Assembly: GCF_003589595.1 (NCBI RefSeq)
Contig: NW_020654748.1
Location: 7,807,944 to 7,871,943, forward strand
Reading direction: 5' to 3'
From: Hyposmocoma kahamanoa
Lineage: Eukaryota; Arthropoda; Insecta; Lepidoptera; Cosmopterigidae
DNA: 64,000 bases
The translations under genes and the position numbers were made by a program. Under the pieces are notes generated by a model. The model made no database searches, was not told the DNA's origin, and was given only the letters and a program-made list of their open reading frames with translations. Positions 43,640 to 54,311 of the stretch are shown one piece after another. The first letter of the stretch is position 1. Each line of letters starts with the position of its first letter.

Positions 43640-44115
43640 ATCTCAGTACAGAGTACTAAAAAAACCGACCTCAAAAGTCCACGTAGGATTTACATATAAT
43701 TACTAAGTTTTATTGAAATCGGTTACCGGATAGTGCGCCAACCCGGATCCATCCCCTAGTTCGCCACTATACGGGACTTGACACAGGAGATAATAAAAAT
43801 CGGTTCTCACTACCCAAAGTATATTGAGAGAACAACGTCTTGAATTAAAGAAAAGCAAAATCAGCCATTAAAATAATTGCTTACTATAGTAAAATTTAGG
43901 CGCTATTTATAAAAATGAATCTTCATGCGTGAACAGCCATCCTTAGAGGTGGATGATTTTCTTTAAAATTAAATAGGACCACTATGGAGTTACCCTCTTT
44001 CCAACAAAAAAGAATCATGAAAATTGGTTCACAAACACTGGAGTTATAGCGTAACATACAAAAAAAAAACACAGTCGAATTGAGAACCTCCTCCTATTTT
44101 TGAAGTCGGTTAAAA
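43640..44115 (-). repeat. family E repeat, full copy
   Basis: Begins TAATCTCAGTACAGAGTACT then AAAAAAACCGACCTC, and ends CTCCTCCTATTTTTGAAGTC then GGTT. Its ends are inverted copies (AACCGACTTC/AACCGACCTC). Internal GAACCGATTTTCATGATTC-like sequence is shared with other copies. No coding. Confidence 0.7.
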
Positions 44116-44167
44116 ACAGTATATTTTTGTGCAGGTCGTGGTTTGCGGTTTTTGAACTTATCATAGT

Positions 44168-44395
44168 GGGTTCATTAAATTTTTATTGAATTGATATTCA
44201 ATTATTTTTTGTGAAATTAATCCACTAGTTTGTTATAATTATTAATACAAAGATCGAACACTCAGAAAAAACACTCAGAAAAAATTCCTTCGATCCGGTC
44301 GGATTCGCTACCGTACCAACTAAGCCACGGGACGAACCAACGGACCTCACGAATTTCTCTATGTGTTTGCGTCGTGTCTTTGTACTTCGTCTTTC
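44168..44395 (-). mobile_element. tRNA-like SINE, type T1
   Basis: Reverse copy with AAGATCGAACACTCAG, GGTCGGATTCGCTACCG and CAACTAAGCCACGGGACG. Other copies at 47085 and 60270 keep the B box GGTTCGAATCC or GGTTCGAATTC. Confidence 0.6.
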
Positions 44396-44486
44396 AACAT
44401 AGTGGGTTTATTATGATACGTGTGTAGATAAAATAAATTATGACTCATATTTAACCTTTTAAATAAAGCAGCGATAAAGAAAACAA

Positions 44487-44606
44487 AAGTACAATAGTTC
44501 AAAACATTTATTAATAATAACAACATCGAAAATAAAATTCAGCATTGGATTTTTTCAATTCGGTCAATCTGGGCGTGTCTTATAAATAATTGGATTATTT
44601 CTCGCA
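44487..44606 (-). pseudogene. serpin gene B exon 10 copy
   Basis: TTAATTTTCAG|TGC GAG AAA TAA TCC aligns with gene A exon 10; AATAAA at 44507-44512. It marks the 3' end of the second, decayed serpin locus. Confidence 0.7.
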
Positions 44607-44777
44607 CTGAAAATTAAAAATAATTCCTTTATGTCAAAATAATCGTTTACACTAAAAACAAAAACCTACAAATGTATTATAGACAAAAAGAACATATAAA
44701 ATTTCTATAATAATCTAGCAGCTCTAGAGCATACATTTTTATGCATTCAGACCAAGAGACATTTTTAACCAACGTTA

Positions 44778-45090
44778 AAAAAAAAGGAGGAGGTTCTCAA
44801 TTCTACTGTTTTCTTTTTGTATACATAATAATAATAACGCTCACAATCAACATAGCCCCGCACTAGGGAAACCCTGTGTCGCGGGTGCCATGGACACACC
44901 CATAGACAACCACAAATTACACCCAAACTCACGAGAGAAATAAATGTAGGCCATACATGTATTTCTCCCGTGATATTCATATCACGCGATAACTTTGTGA
45001 ACCGATTTTGTGTGTTGTGTGTCCCATTTAAATTTGAAGAAAATGAGGCTGAATGACTTTTGAGGCCGTTTTTAGTACTCTGTACTGATC
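44778..45090 (+). repeat. family E repeat carrying a SINE fragment
   Basis: GGAGGAGGTTCTCAATTCTA opens and GGCCGTTTTTAGTACTCTGT closes a family E copy. Between them, 44835-44975 is the 3' part of the tRNA-like SINE also at 59330-59540 (CCCGCACTAGGGAAACCCTG). Confidence 0.65.
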
Positions 45091-45112
45091 AGCCAAACAA
45101 ATGAACACGTGT

Positions 45113-45310
45113 TCATTTGTTGGGTACGTACCCACCCGTTAGCCGGCCAACTACACACAGCAGGCCGGAGCCAAAAAAGATCACAACAGATTGGAAGACT
45201 CCATCAAAGACAATATTTCTTCCTGCTTCCGTCAGGACCAAGAAATAAATGGTCGACATGTACCACAATACCTTTGGTCGCATATAGCTTTTACTAGCAC
45301 CACCGAAAAT
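45113..45310 (-). pseudogene. serpin gene B exon 9 copy (v21 type, decayed)
   Basis: GGASKSYMRPKVLWY, then GRNIVFDGVFQS aligned to GRNAVFDGVFQS of v21. The acceptor CAG is gone, the HPF strand is degraded and the TAG stop/donor is replaced so that the frame runs on. Confidence 0.65.
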
Positions 45311-45473
45311 GAAATTTGTTTTATGTGCTGTTCTGTTCATTTGCTTAATGAAAATTCTGCTTACATGAGTAGAAGAGCCATGACCGAATGTGTTAAAGTA
45401 CGTTGCAAAATACAGTTATCACCTGGATGTCATGCTTTAAGTTTCATGCAATTACCCAAGGATGACGATTTTT

Positions 45474-45662
45474 AAGGGTGCTGGTGAAATTACAGACACA
45501 TGAGACTTGTTAACTTATGTCTCAGGGTGACGGTGCAGTGGCAGTGCCCCTTAGATCTTTGCGATTTAAAGCTCTGAGTGGCACTGCAATTGTTATGGAC
45601 AGGCGTGTAGCTTACCGTAAGGGGCACGACGTGTTCGTCCAGTCACTTGATGTTATATTTAA
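45474..45662 (+). mobile_element. SINE-like repeat, family S copy
   Basis: GGGTGCTGGTGAAATTACAG ... AAAGCTCTGAGTGGCACTGC ... TCACTTGATGTTATATTTAA. Open frames inside it are chance. Confidence 0.7.
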
Positions 45663-45775
45663 AGAAAGATACAGGCCGTTAAACAGAACGTTTCTATCTA
45701 TTTCCATTAGAAAGATAAGACTAAATTAATTTGTGTGAAATATAGCCAAACTTTAAAAAACTGTTGTGTATGCTG
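45663..45775 (-). pseudogene. serpin gene B exon 9 copy (v17 type, relic)
   Basis: Acceptor CATTTTCAG and an end reading RNVLFNGLYLS survive. The loop and HPF strand are unreadable, with stops. The family S repeat abuts its 3' end. Confidence 0.5.
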
Positions 45776-46157
45776 AAAATGTGTAGCAATTGAGCTGAAT
45801 GGACAAAATAACAATACTTGTGTCAGGACATTGGTTTCAAACGACTTCTACACGTTCGACCTGTGTCCTCCATCCACATCATGCATTGATTAATTCATTT
45901 TACGAGAAATCCTTGAATCGTAAACAATCATAGACTGATCGCAATACTAATTGATTAATAAGAAAGTATTGAAGAAACAAAGGTATATGGTACAAAAGCC
46001 TTAAGAAACCTTAGTGAAGAAGCGTTTTACACTAGTATAATATCGTAAGTTAATTACCCCGTAATAGATACTCCGTGTGAAGTTAGAAAATAATCCCAAT
46101 CCTAATTAACATGCTTTTTGTTCACAGCTAGGAGTACTTAATGTTTAATGTACTTAA

Positions 46158-46342
46158 TGGTGAAGTCAGAGACACATGTGACTTGTCAACTTATGTCTCA
46201 GGCTGACGGGCGCAGTGGCAATGCCCCTCGGATCTTTGTGATTTAAAGCACTTAGTGGCACTGTAACTGCTATGGACAGATGTGTCGCTTACCACCAGAC
46301 GCACGATTTGTGCGTCCCATCACTTAGTATTATAAAAAAAAC
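46158..46342 (+). mobile_element. SINE-like repeat, family S copy
   Basis: GACACATGTGACTTGTCAAC, GCACTTAGTGGCACTGTAAC and CATCACTTAGTATTATA match the family. It lies where gene B exon 8 would be expected; no exon 8 was found. Confidence 0.65.
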
Positions 46343-46446
46343 ATACATAGCGACTATTAATCGGTCGTCGCCCACTTACATCCTAGTTAGATTCGATTGC
46401 ATAGGTGACTGGTTAATCATGACAGCTAAATTATTGACAATGCTTA

Positions 46447-46655
46447 TTGTTTCAAAAACGTTTTTAAAGCAAGTCTTGGTTTCAATCTTGGATTTGGGCA
46501 AGACGTTGACGTCAAAAGTGTGCATCTTCGATATGGCCGATCCAACGCGGAAGGATCTTTAAGTTTTTCTACGAGAGCATCAAGGCCATCAACTTCTTTC
46601 GGTAAAATGACGATGGAAGAGGCATCATATCGTTGAAAATGCAGCTCTAACACCT
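46447..46655 (-). pseudogene. serpin gene B exon 7 (frameshifted)
   Basis: SSIVILPKEVDGLDALVEKL and KDPSALD match gene A exon 7. Then one base is missing (SALD|RPYRRC) and the frame is lost. A three-base deletion follows, and the donor GTAAGC has become ATAAGC. Confidence 0.85.
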
Positions 46656-46872
46656 GAAAAAGACGTTTATGGTCGTGAATATTTTCACTAAAAGAGGAAC
46701 TACAGCGATGTTGAATCGTTTAATATTCGCTGATGAAGGGTTTGCATTTAATTGTGTAAACAAGATGATAATAATTCTTCGTATCTTTACAGATGAAATT
46801 TATTTAGTAATAACTATTATAATATTACCTAATAACTAATATATTACCTGATTGATATTAGTAAAAGATTAC

Positions 46873-47013
46873 CTCAGCATTCAACTCGACGCTATCAGAA
46901 TATGTGAACAAGTTTTGTGTGTGCATCGTTGGAACTTTGATTATTTTGTCTTTGGAGATGTGGAAGTCTTCGTCCTTGGTGTTTTGCTTGTCGAAAGGCA
47001 TAACCCGGTAACC
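46873..47013 (-). pseudogene. serpin gene B exon 6 (open)
   Basis: 47 codons as in gene A: GYRVMPFDKQNTKDEDFHI, then SKDKIIKVPTMH and YSDSVELNAE. Splice sites TTTAG and GAG|GTAATC are present. The only gene B exon still fully readable; GKW has become GYR. Confidence 0.85.
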
Positions 47014-47084
47014 CTAAATTTTTGAAAATGTATTGAGAATAATTGTTAGTTGTAGTTTAGAAATAAGGAATTTAATATTTCTGG

Positions 47085-47230
47085 CACGGTAAGCTAGAAG
47101 ACGTCGGTTCGAATCCGGCAGGATCGAAGGAATATTTTCTGAGTGTTCGATCTTTGTAATAATAATTATAACAAATTAGTTGAGTAATTTCACAAAAAAT
47201 AATTGAATATCAATTTAATAAAAATGTAAA
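47085..47230 (+). mobile_element. tRNA-like SINE, type T1
   Basis: AGACGTCGGTTCGAATCCGG holds a canonical B box (GGTTCGAATCC). The tail TGTTCGATCTTTGTAATAAT is shared with the copies at 44.2 and 60.3 kb. Confidence 0.7.
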
Positions 47231-47331
47231 AGGAATTTAAGGTTTATTTTTAATATTAATCACTTTATGAACTACAAACATTGAAGCATAGATATTTATA
47301 TAGATAAGCACTTTATTCGCTAATACATAGG

Positions 47332-47790
47332 GCGTACCTTGTACTGTAAGTTTCCGGAACTAGCCACTTAACATAAACAATATTTAAAAAGTAATTACAA
47401 CATTTGAAAATAGAGCTCTTTGACTGTAGAATAAAGTTTGTTTCATCTGACTGTCACTTGTTTTACATTGTGGCGTCATTTTAGAAATTTATTGTCTACG
47501 TCACCAATGATTTAACTCGTGAAAATTTTCGTAGTATGATTTTCTACGACTTTAAGTGTCAACTGTCAAGTGTCTTTAATGGTCAACGATTTTCATCACC
47601 TGAAGAGGCTGTCGAAGGGTATGAAAGATGTTTCAGAGATTGTTACGGAGGAGTGGCATAAATGTTTTCAAAATGTGAAAAAGTGCATTAACGCTAAAGG
47701 AGAATATTTTGAGAAACAATAAATTCATTTCTGACCATTTGTAGTGTTTTTTCTTATTCTTTCCGGAAACTTATAGTGCGCCACACGTAC
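47332..47790 (+). mobile_element. mariner remnant
   Basis: The ends are inverted: ACTGTAAGTTTCCGGAA and the reverse of ACTATAAGTTTCCGGAA. The interior encodes the C-terminus of a mariner transposase: QRFSSPEEAVEGYERCF and, after a frameshift, EEWHKCFQNVKKCIN then GEYFEKQ-stop. Most of the transposase is deleted. It lies in the gap between gene B exons 3 and 6. Confidence 0.8.
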
Positions 47791-47924
47791 GACACCTAAA
47801 CAGATTAAATACAAAAAGAAAAATAAAAACATCTTTGTCATAGCAGTGACTCAGTATGTTATGCCTAAGTTCCCTAAGGCTCTGGTTTTTCATCAAAACC
47901 ATTGAGAGAGACCGAATGTTATTT

Positions 47925-48060
47925 GTAGCAAAAATAACTTCCTGAACACAAAAAGCTATTTTTATATTGTCCCAGGAGTATTTATTTGCAACGAAATTAT
48001 TACAAGAAATTTGTAACGGTACGGTACGCACAACAATTTTAAAAGATTGCAATTAAATGT
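47925..48060 (-). pseudogene. serpin gene B intron 2 / exon 3 edge
   Basis: AAAAAGCTATTTTTATAT and GAGTATTTATTT match the intron sequence upstream of gene A exon 3. The acceptor GTTCAG and the first codons (GAAGTT, Glu-Val) remain, then homology stops. Confidence 0.6.
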
Positions 48061-49286
48061 TTTCTTATTGTAATACTGTATACTTCACGGAAGAAAAAAA
48101 CAATGGAAGTGCCTTAGGCCTCGATTACTATCGAAACCGTTGTCGCCAAAACGCACACAAACAAATGACAAATACTATGAAATCTTGATAATGATTGGTC
48201 ATATTTTCTAATTTAAAAAGATGTAACAAATTCTGGATTGTTAATATAAACACGCCACATCGTCGTTGAAAGTTGAATACCTTTACTGCAGGTTACGACG
48301 TTTTGACTTTATTATGAAATTTTATTCAAAGCGTTGCCATTTTGCGGCCAGTAGCTGGACTACGCCGAACGATTAACACCTGAATCAATTCGATAAACAG
48401 AACATTGATATTATATTACATACCGATGATATGAAATACTACTATGGGTAATATTTTTGAAGCGGCTATTATTTTTGCACTCCAAAACAGCGCAATAAAG
48501 CATTTTTCTGCGATTTTAGAGAATTTGCGCGAAAGAATGACAGAACCATATTATACAAAACGAAAATGGCGAACTGAACTTAAGTAGGTCCTTCAGGACC
48601 TTATTGGTGGCACCCGTCAGACGATAACTAACAACTTCTAGTGTATTTATTGATACGTGATATTCTCGTAGTTAATGAGTAAAATGTTTTTCAAATGTTT
48701 TTTTTTTTGAGTTTCAAGTTCTGAGATATAATAAACTGAAAGTCCGTCGTATCCACTTGAACAAATAATTTCGGATAAGTCTGTTTAGCTATTTTAATTG
48801 TTTCCAATCATTTTTGAGCGGAAAGAAATCACAGAATAACATTTCCGTGGCTGTGCAATTATATTTCATTTGTAACAATATTACTACTCAAATATAAGTC
48901 TGGTTGGTGGATGATTGAGAATGAGTTTATGCTTGATGTGAACTTTAGTCCTTTAGTTAAGAGGGAATTATAAAAAAACACTGTTACTGTTATATTTTCA
49001 CATAATGTTAATCATATCCATATTCAAATAGGTTTAATTTAATGATCGGATACATTTTACATAGTATTTTTCAGTTATATAGATTTTAAGACTTTCGTGG
49101 TTATTCACTAAATGATTGTCACTAGTAACAGGTTTCTTACCACGGTATAACTTCTTTTTATTTTCCCGATATTTCGGAACGGTTGCACGCTCCATGGTCA
49201 CGGGTTGACTCAAGGGAGTCAAAGTTATGTTATTACCTATTTCTGCTCCCAAGCAGCAATGTCAGTAATTACTGTGTTCCAGTTTG
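48061..49286. other. gene B intron region with dispersed repeats
   Basis: 48410-48640 is a ~230-base unit (GAAATACTACTATGGGTAAT, ATGGCGAACTGAA, GTCAGACGATAAC) repeated at about 51000-51235. 49130-49205 matches the foldback core at 7931-8052. No exon was seen. Confidence 0.5.
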
Positions 49287-49492
49287 GAAGGGTAAGGGTG
49301 CTGGTGAAATTACAGACACATGGGACTTGTCAACTTATGTCTCAGGGTGACGAGCGCTGGGGCAGTGCTCCTCAAATCTTTGCGATCTAAAGCTCTGAGT
49401 GGCACTGCAACTGTTATGGACAGGCGTGTAACTTACCATCAGGCGCACGACTTCTTCATCCCGTCACTTGATATTATATATAAAAAAAACTT
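49287..49492 (+). mobile_element. SINE-like repeat, family S copy inserted in serpin gene B exon 2
   Basis: Full unit, GGGTGCTGGTGAAATTACAG to TGATATTATATATAAAAAAA. It abuts the truncated 3' end of gene B exon 2. Confidence 0.7.
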
Positions 49493-49493
49493 A

Positions 49494-49581
49494 GCTGTGA
49501 ATTAGTTGTTTCCTGCTATAAGGAGGTTGTCTAGTTGGACTGCATCTTGCTGGGCCATGGCTGCTGCCACGAATACCCATA
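49494..49581 (-). pseudogene. serpin gene B exon 2 (nonsense, truncated)
   Basis: Acceptor TATTACAG; WVFVAAAMAQQDAVQLDNLL, then AGNN, TAA (49502-49504; CAA in gene A), FTA, then the repeat begins. Signal peptide and mature start are recognisable, so gene B was a complete duplicate once. Confidence 0.8.
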
Positions 49582-49749
49582 CTGTAATACAGAGACTTAA
49601 AAATAATATTTACTATTACTTTAACAATTTCAGCCAGCCCAATCAGACGGACCGAGTGCTTAAGAAAGGTTTGTTGGTGTTGGATGAGGAAAGGTCAAAC
49701 TGGTCGCTGCTGTGGCGCAACTTGAAAGAGGCATTGTTCTACTGAATAG

Positions 49750-52060
49750 AGTCTGCTGATGATAGTATAACATTAACAACTTATTTGTATTGATACATAG
49801 TATTTGTATTCTTTATATATCTCTATACCTCACCTAGGTCATTGAGTTAACCATAATAACCTATTTGTTCGTAAGCAGATTTTGCATTCCTGTCTATCTT
49901 TTTGTCTCGTGGTCGGCGGTGTTCAACATACTACAATACCTACTATTGCCAGGGCGGATTGGTTAAGGCGAGGTATTTCAATGCTAGCCTAGATTTTTCG
50001 AGGAGAGATGTAGGGGTCGCCTCCTGCGTCCCTCAATTCGCGCGCTGTGAATTAATATGAATGAAATTAGAACAGGCGGAGAAAATTTGACTCAGATCTA
50101 CAAGCGCCCGATGGTGAATGACGGGGCAAAGGGCGGCGTAGTGTGTCGTTAAACCGCTTGGCAATTTGCAAATGTTAAATTTATTTTACCTTGCACGGAT
50201 TTTTATATTATTTTCTCAAGATCTTGTCTAGTTTTTCTGTTTTTAATAGCTTAGCTAGCGCCATTTGTTTGGGCAGCTTTTAAAGCGATGCGATGTAACG
50301 TATACTTTAACTTCTATTTCAGTATTGGATTTAGCCTTTGCACTGGCTCTGGTCTGATTAATAGAAGAATTGCTTATTCAAAGTTGCGTTTTGGTCTCCT
50401 TCTAGTAACCGCAGAAAACTCTTCCTCTGTATTTTCTTCACTTCTTCGCGTGTTCTTTTTTCCGTGTAGTTTCTGGCATTTCTTTCGATAACTGTATCTG
50501 TCTCCATTCTATTCCAATCTACCATGCTTTGTAATTCTCTTTCACGTTCCTCAATAATATCAGATTAACTTTTGTCACCTTCTCCACCACTATTTTCCGC
50601 CATGAGAAAAGAGGGTAGTTGCCATTGACCTTAGTTGAACAAATTTTAGACATGAACGATGTGCGCACGAACCTATGAACCACTACACGTGCGTTTAGTT
50701 TGGCTTACCGCGCGCAACTGACTTACGTTTCTTGTAACGTCACGTATATCAATTTTGAAAACTTTACAGGTGAAGAAAAAATCATTTATATAGCATCTGG
50801 TTTATTAAACAAAAATACGTAGTGTACATACATACTTGTGTAATAAAAGTATTTAAAACCTACGTATTTTTATTTAATAAACCAGATACCATATAAATGA
50901 CGCAAACAATTTTTTTCTTCACCTGTAAAGTTGTCAAAATTGAGATAGTACCGATTGCCAGTTTACAGTCGTTATTACGGTAAATAGAAAATTGAAAATT
51001 TATTAACATAAGATATTCCGATAATATGAAATACCACCACGAAAAATATTTTTGGTGCGGCTATCTTTTTTGCATTCCAAAAAAGCACAATAAGGCATTT
51101 TTCTAGGATTGTATAGACATTGCATGAAAGAATGACACAACCATACCATACAAAGCGAAAATGGCGGACTATGCTCAGATAGGTCTTTCGAGACCTTATA
51201 GTTGGCACGCGTCAGACGCTAACCACTTCCACTGTAGGTATTTATTGTTCTGTGGTATAAAACTACTTTAGATTTGCCAAACCAATTTTAACACATAAGT
51301 TAGTAAGTAATTTTATACTATAATGGAAAGAGAACATAAATTAATGATAACCACTGTGAACATATGTTCGCATAATATTAACAAACAGATAATAAGGTGG
51401 GCGAGAGAAAAAAATACTCCATTCTCAATGATAAACATATTTGGGACCTATTGGTAAGGAATATACCCTAATAAAAACAATTATTCGTTTTACACTTCAA
51501 AATAAATACAATTGGGGTGCACGAAAGGAGCCTCCCCGCCCTACTTTCCTGTACGTTCTGGCGCTCTCTGGGCTACAATTAGAAGTACCTTATGCCGATT
51601 GGCAAATCCTTTCACCGCGATGACGAGCATTATATTGTGCCATCGATACGATAAGAGAATGCAATAATCTATGAAATTATTTTTAATAAATCCAGTATAA
51701 GATCATAATCAAATCATTAACTCGTTTTTATTAAAATATCGGTCAAATTATGTACTTCTTAATTGGCATCGAACATTCTGTCAGTAAATACTGTAAAACT
51801 TCCTTAGTAGTGATGTAAACGAACGGAAAGTAAATTTCAAAGAAGTGACAAATTAATTTTTTTTCTTCTACAATTTCAAGAAATTAACAAGTCAGGTTGT
51901 AGACTGGCACTTTATGTTTTCGACTAATGAAATTGAAAATAAAATGTTACAAGTATAATTTGTTATATTAATTTAATATATTCGATTTAAAAATATGTAT
52001 TTGTTACAGTAAACATATTTTTTATTAGTGATACTCAAATTACTTTCACGTTGTATTTTT
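49750..52060. other. spacer with repeats, no gene seen
   Basis: Holds the inverted element at 50749-50942 and the repeat unit at 51000-51235 (see 48061). Short frames at 50288 and 51441 have no recognisable domain. Confidence 0.5.
50749..50942. repeat. MITE with ~75-bp inverted ends
   Basis: CAATTTTGAAAACTTTACAG then GTGAAGAAAAAATCATTTAT is repeated inverted at the other end (CTTCACCTGTAAAGTTGTCA then AAATTG). The central part AATACGTAG/CTACGTATT continues the palindrome. Confidence 0.75.
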
Positions 52061-52061
52061 A

Positions 52062-52527
52062 ACCGACTTCAAAAAAGGAGGAGGTTCTCAATTCGACTGT
52101 ATGTTCTTTTTTTTTGTTTGTATGTTACGCGATAACTCCGGTATTTGTGAACCGATTTTCATGATTCTTTTTTTGTTGGAAAGGGGGTATTTCCATAGTG
52201 GTCCCATTTCATTTTGAAGAAAATCATCCATCTCAAAGGGTGGTTGCTCACGCATGAAGATTCATTTTTATAAATAGCGCCTAACTTTAATTTAGGAGCA
52301 ATTACTTTTAGCAATTATTCAGTTGTTTTTGCTATTTCTCCAATTCAAGGCGTTTTTCTCTCGATATACTTTGAGTAGTGTCGTAGTGAGAACCTATTTT
52401 TATTATCTCCAGTATCAAGTCCTGTATAGTGGCGAACTAGGGGATATTTCAATGAAACTTAGCAAATAGACATAATTCCACGTACTTTTGAGGTCGGTTT
52501 TTTTAGTACTCTGTACTGAGATTATAT
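52062..52527 (+). repeat. family E repeat, full copy
   Basis: AACCGACTTCAAAAAAGGAG to TCGGTTTTTTTAGTACTCTG then TACTGAGATTA. Very similar to 61795-62263. Confidence 0.75.
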
Positions 52528-52689
52528 AGAGTTACATTGTGACATTGTGAACCATTCCATATTGTATTCATTAAGTCAAGTTACGTAAGTTAGGTTCGTC
52601 AAATTCAAATTATAATAAACATAATGCTGAATAGTTGCAAAAACATATCAATTGTGATAACCTGAGATAAAAAACAGATTTAAACAAAA

Positions 52690-53325
52690 TTATCATTTAT
52701 TTATTATGTATATAACCTTGACTCTGATAATATGTACAGACTATAGTGTGAAACCACGAACTCCTTATCATCTTCATCTGTCTCTAATGAGATGCAACGC
52801 AACGAACGCGTAATCGCGTTGCTTTGAAAAGTCCTTCCTTTTCCTGACTCCTGAAAGAATTCTAACTAATAAGTGCAGGACCGTAGAGTAGAGAGATTGC
52901 TGAAGAGACAGCGAGGCCGGCGGCGTAGCGATGGTTGATGATAAGCTAGCGGTTGTAACGCAGCAGTCGGTACACCTGCAACTTGCGCTCGGAGGTCGAA
53001 TTCTACCATAAATATATGTGGTTTGATACAAGAAGTACCTAAGTCCGTATTACTTATGACAGATTTATGTTTATTCATCATCTTGAGCGTTGGCCAGATA
53101 AAAGGTCTGCAAGGTTGGTACTCGAATGTTGAGGAATTGGCAGAGTAAGAATGAGCATCGAAACTCCAACTGTGAACTTTCAATTTGAAATGAGGACCCA
53201 AAATGTGATCGGCCAGGAGCAGAAATGTTTCTACTGCGAAGGTAATGTAACCCAATAAAGAAATTACTCTCAAACTTGGTTGTATGGTGCACTAGTGCCT
53301 TTGCCTTTTCTACAATGGAAAACAT
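52690..53325 (-). other. unclassified overlapping ORFs
   Basis: Minus-strand frames of 135, 85 and 84 codons overlap here. The 135-codon frame has a hydrophobic start (VISLLGYITFAVETFLLLAD). Another frame ends with an acidic stretch, ETDEDDKEFVVSHYS, followed by an AATAAATAAA polyadenylation-like run near 52697. This might be the 3' end of a broken gene read in several frames, but no family was recognised. Confidence 0.2.
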
Positions 53326-53862
53326 TACTAAAAAAAAGGAGTAATTTAAAGCATAGGTACTCTATGCAAGAATATATTGTAGAAGAAAATAGTAAATGAA
53401 GAAAAAAATGGCGGGTTTAGTAGTTACAGTTTTTACATCGTAACATTTTTAGTTCACGTATTTTTACATTTTGAGTTTCATAATTTTATTTCATACCTGT
53501 TTAAGCTGATGGCTCTATAACTAATGTTCAATAAATAAATAATTAGATATGTATGTAACAAAATACCTCTCTTACGCAACTCTGGTCAAAAAGCTGAGAG
53601 GAGTCCGTATTATAAATAAAAGTCCGGTATTGAATCGACGACATACATCGAAACTGACACTGGCCCAAGGAAATAAGGAAATATTAATAAATATGATTAG
53701 AAAGAAAAAAATATGAAATAATGCATAATTAGTGGTGGGATAAGTGAATAGCAAAGTTCAGAGGTTCACTATCAGTGCGGTAGAATGTGCAAATGTCTGG
53801 AAATCAGACGTGATAAGTGACTGTCTATATCGAGTTCTTAGGTTTTCGCGATTGTTACACAT

Positions 53863-53996
53863 AGGAAATGAAACTATTTTTCCGGATTTAAATCGCGTCA
53901 CGGTTGACCATGGGACCTGTAAAGGGCCCGAAACGTCGGTTTGTTTGAAAAAACAAATATACGCGATTTAAATCCGGAAAAATAGTTTCATTTCCT
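53863..53996. repeat. repeat with perfect 36-bp inverted arms around a CGAAACGTCGG core
   Basis: The arms at 53863-53898 and 53961-53996 are exact reverse complements (AGGAAATGAAACTATTTTTC plus 16 more). The 62-bp centre carries CCATGGGACCTGTAAAGGGC then CCGAAACGTCGG. At 19378-19505 one arm is present with the core in the other direction. Confidence 0.8.
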
Positions 53997-54082
53997 AAGT
54001 GACTGTCTGTCAAAGTGGGAAAAATAGCTTGTAAAAGGAAATTAAACTATATTGGGCACTAAATCAATAGTAAATATTAGTT

Positions 54083-54311
54083 AGAACTCTTTCAAGAGTT
54101 ACGAAAAGTAAGCGCGTTTCCTGATGAGAGAGAAGATGGTAAGGAGTACGTAGTTTCAAGCTACAAGAACCCTCATTATGCAAAGATTAGAGATTATTTG
54201 TGCACTAGAGTTGTCACTGGACCGGCAGACAACACTCACGTCATCCGGCGACTTGTCGGGCGATACTTGATGTCGTTTATATTTGCTGATGACTGGATTC
54301 CACGATTATGA
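54083..54311 (+). other. exon-like ORF fragment, unrecognised
   Basis: Following ATATTAG (acceptor-like) is an open frame without ATG: LELFQELRKVSAFPDERE, then GKEYVVSSYKNPHYAKI, DYLCTRVVTGPADNTH, RRLVGRYLMSFIF and ADDWIPRL-stop. The composition looks protein-like (balanced charges, few simple repeats). I do not recognise the family. Could be a gene fragment or part of an unknown mobile element. Confidence 0.3.

Noticed and set aside
45517..45729. ORFs with the motif VPLRSLRFKALSGTA (also at 49320 and 56893)
   Set aside because: They are the same chance frame in copies of the family S repeat; they differ by frameshifts between copies and have no conserved start or stop.
47771..48052. 93-codon minus-strand ORF as serpin gene B exon 3
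   Set aside because: Only the acceptor and the first two codons match exon 3; the rest shows no shutter motif.
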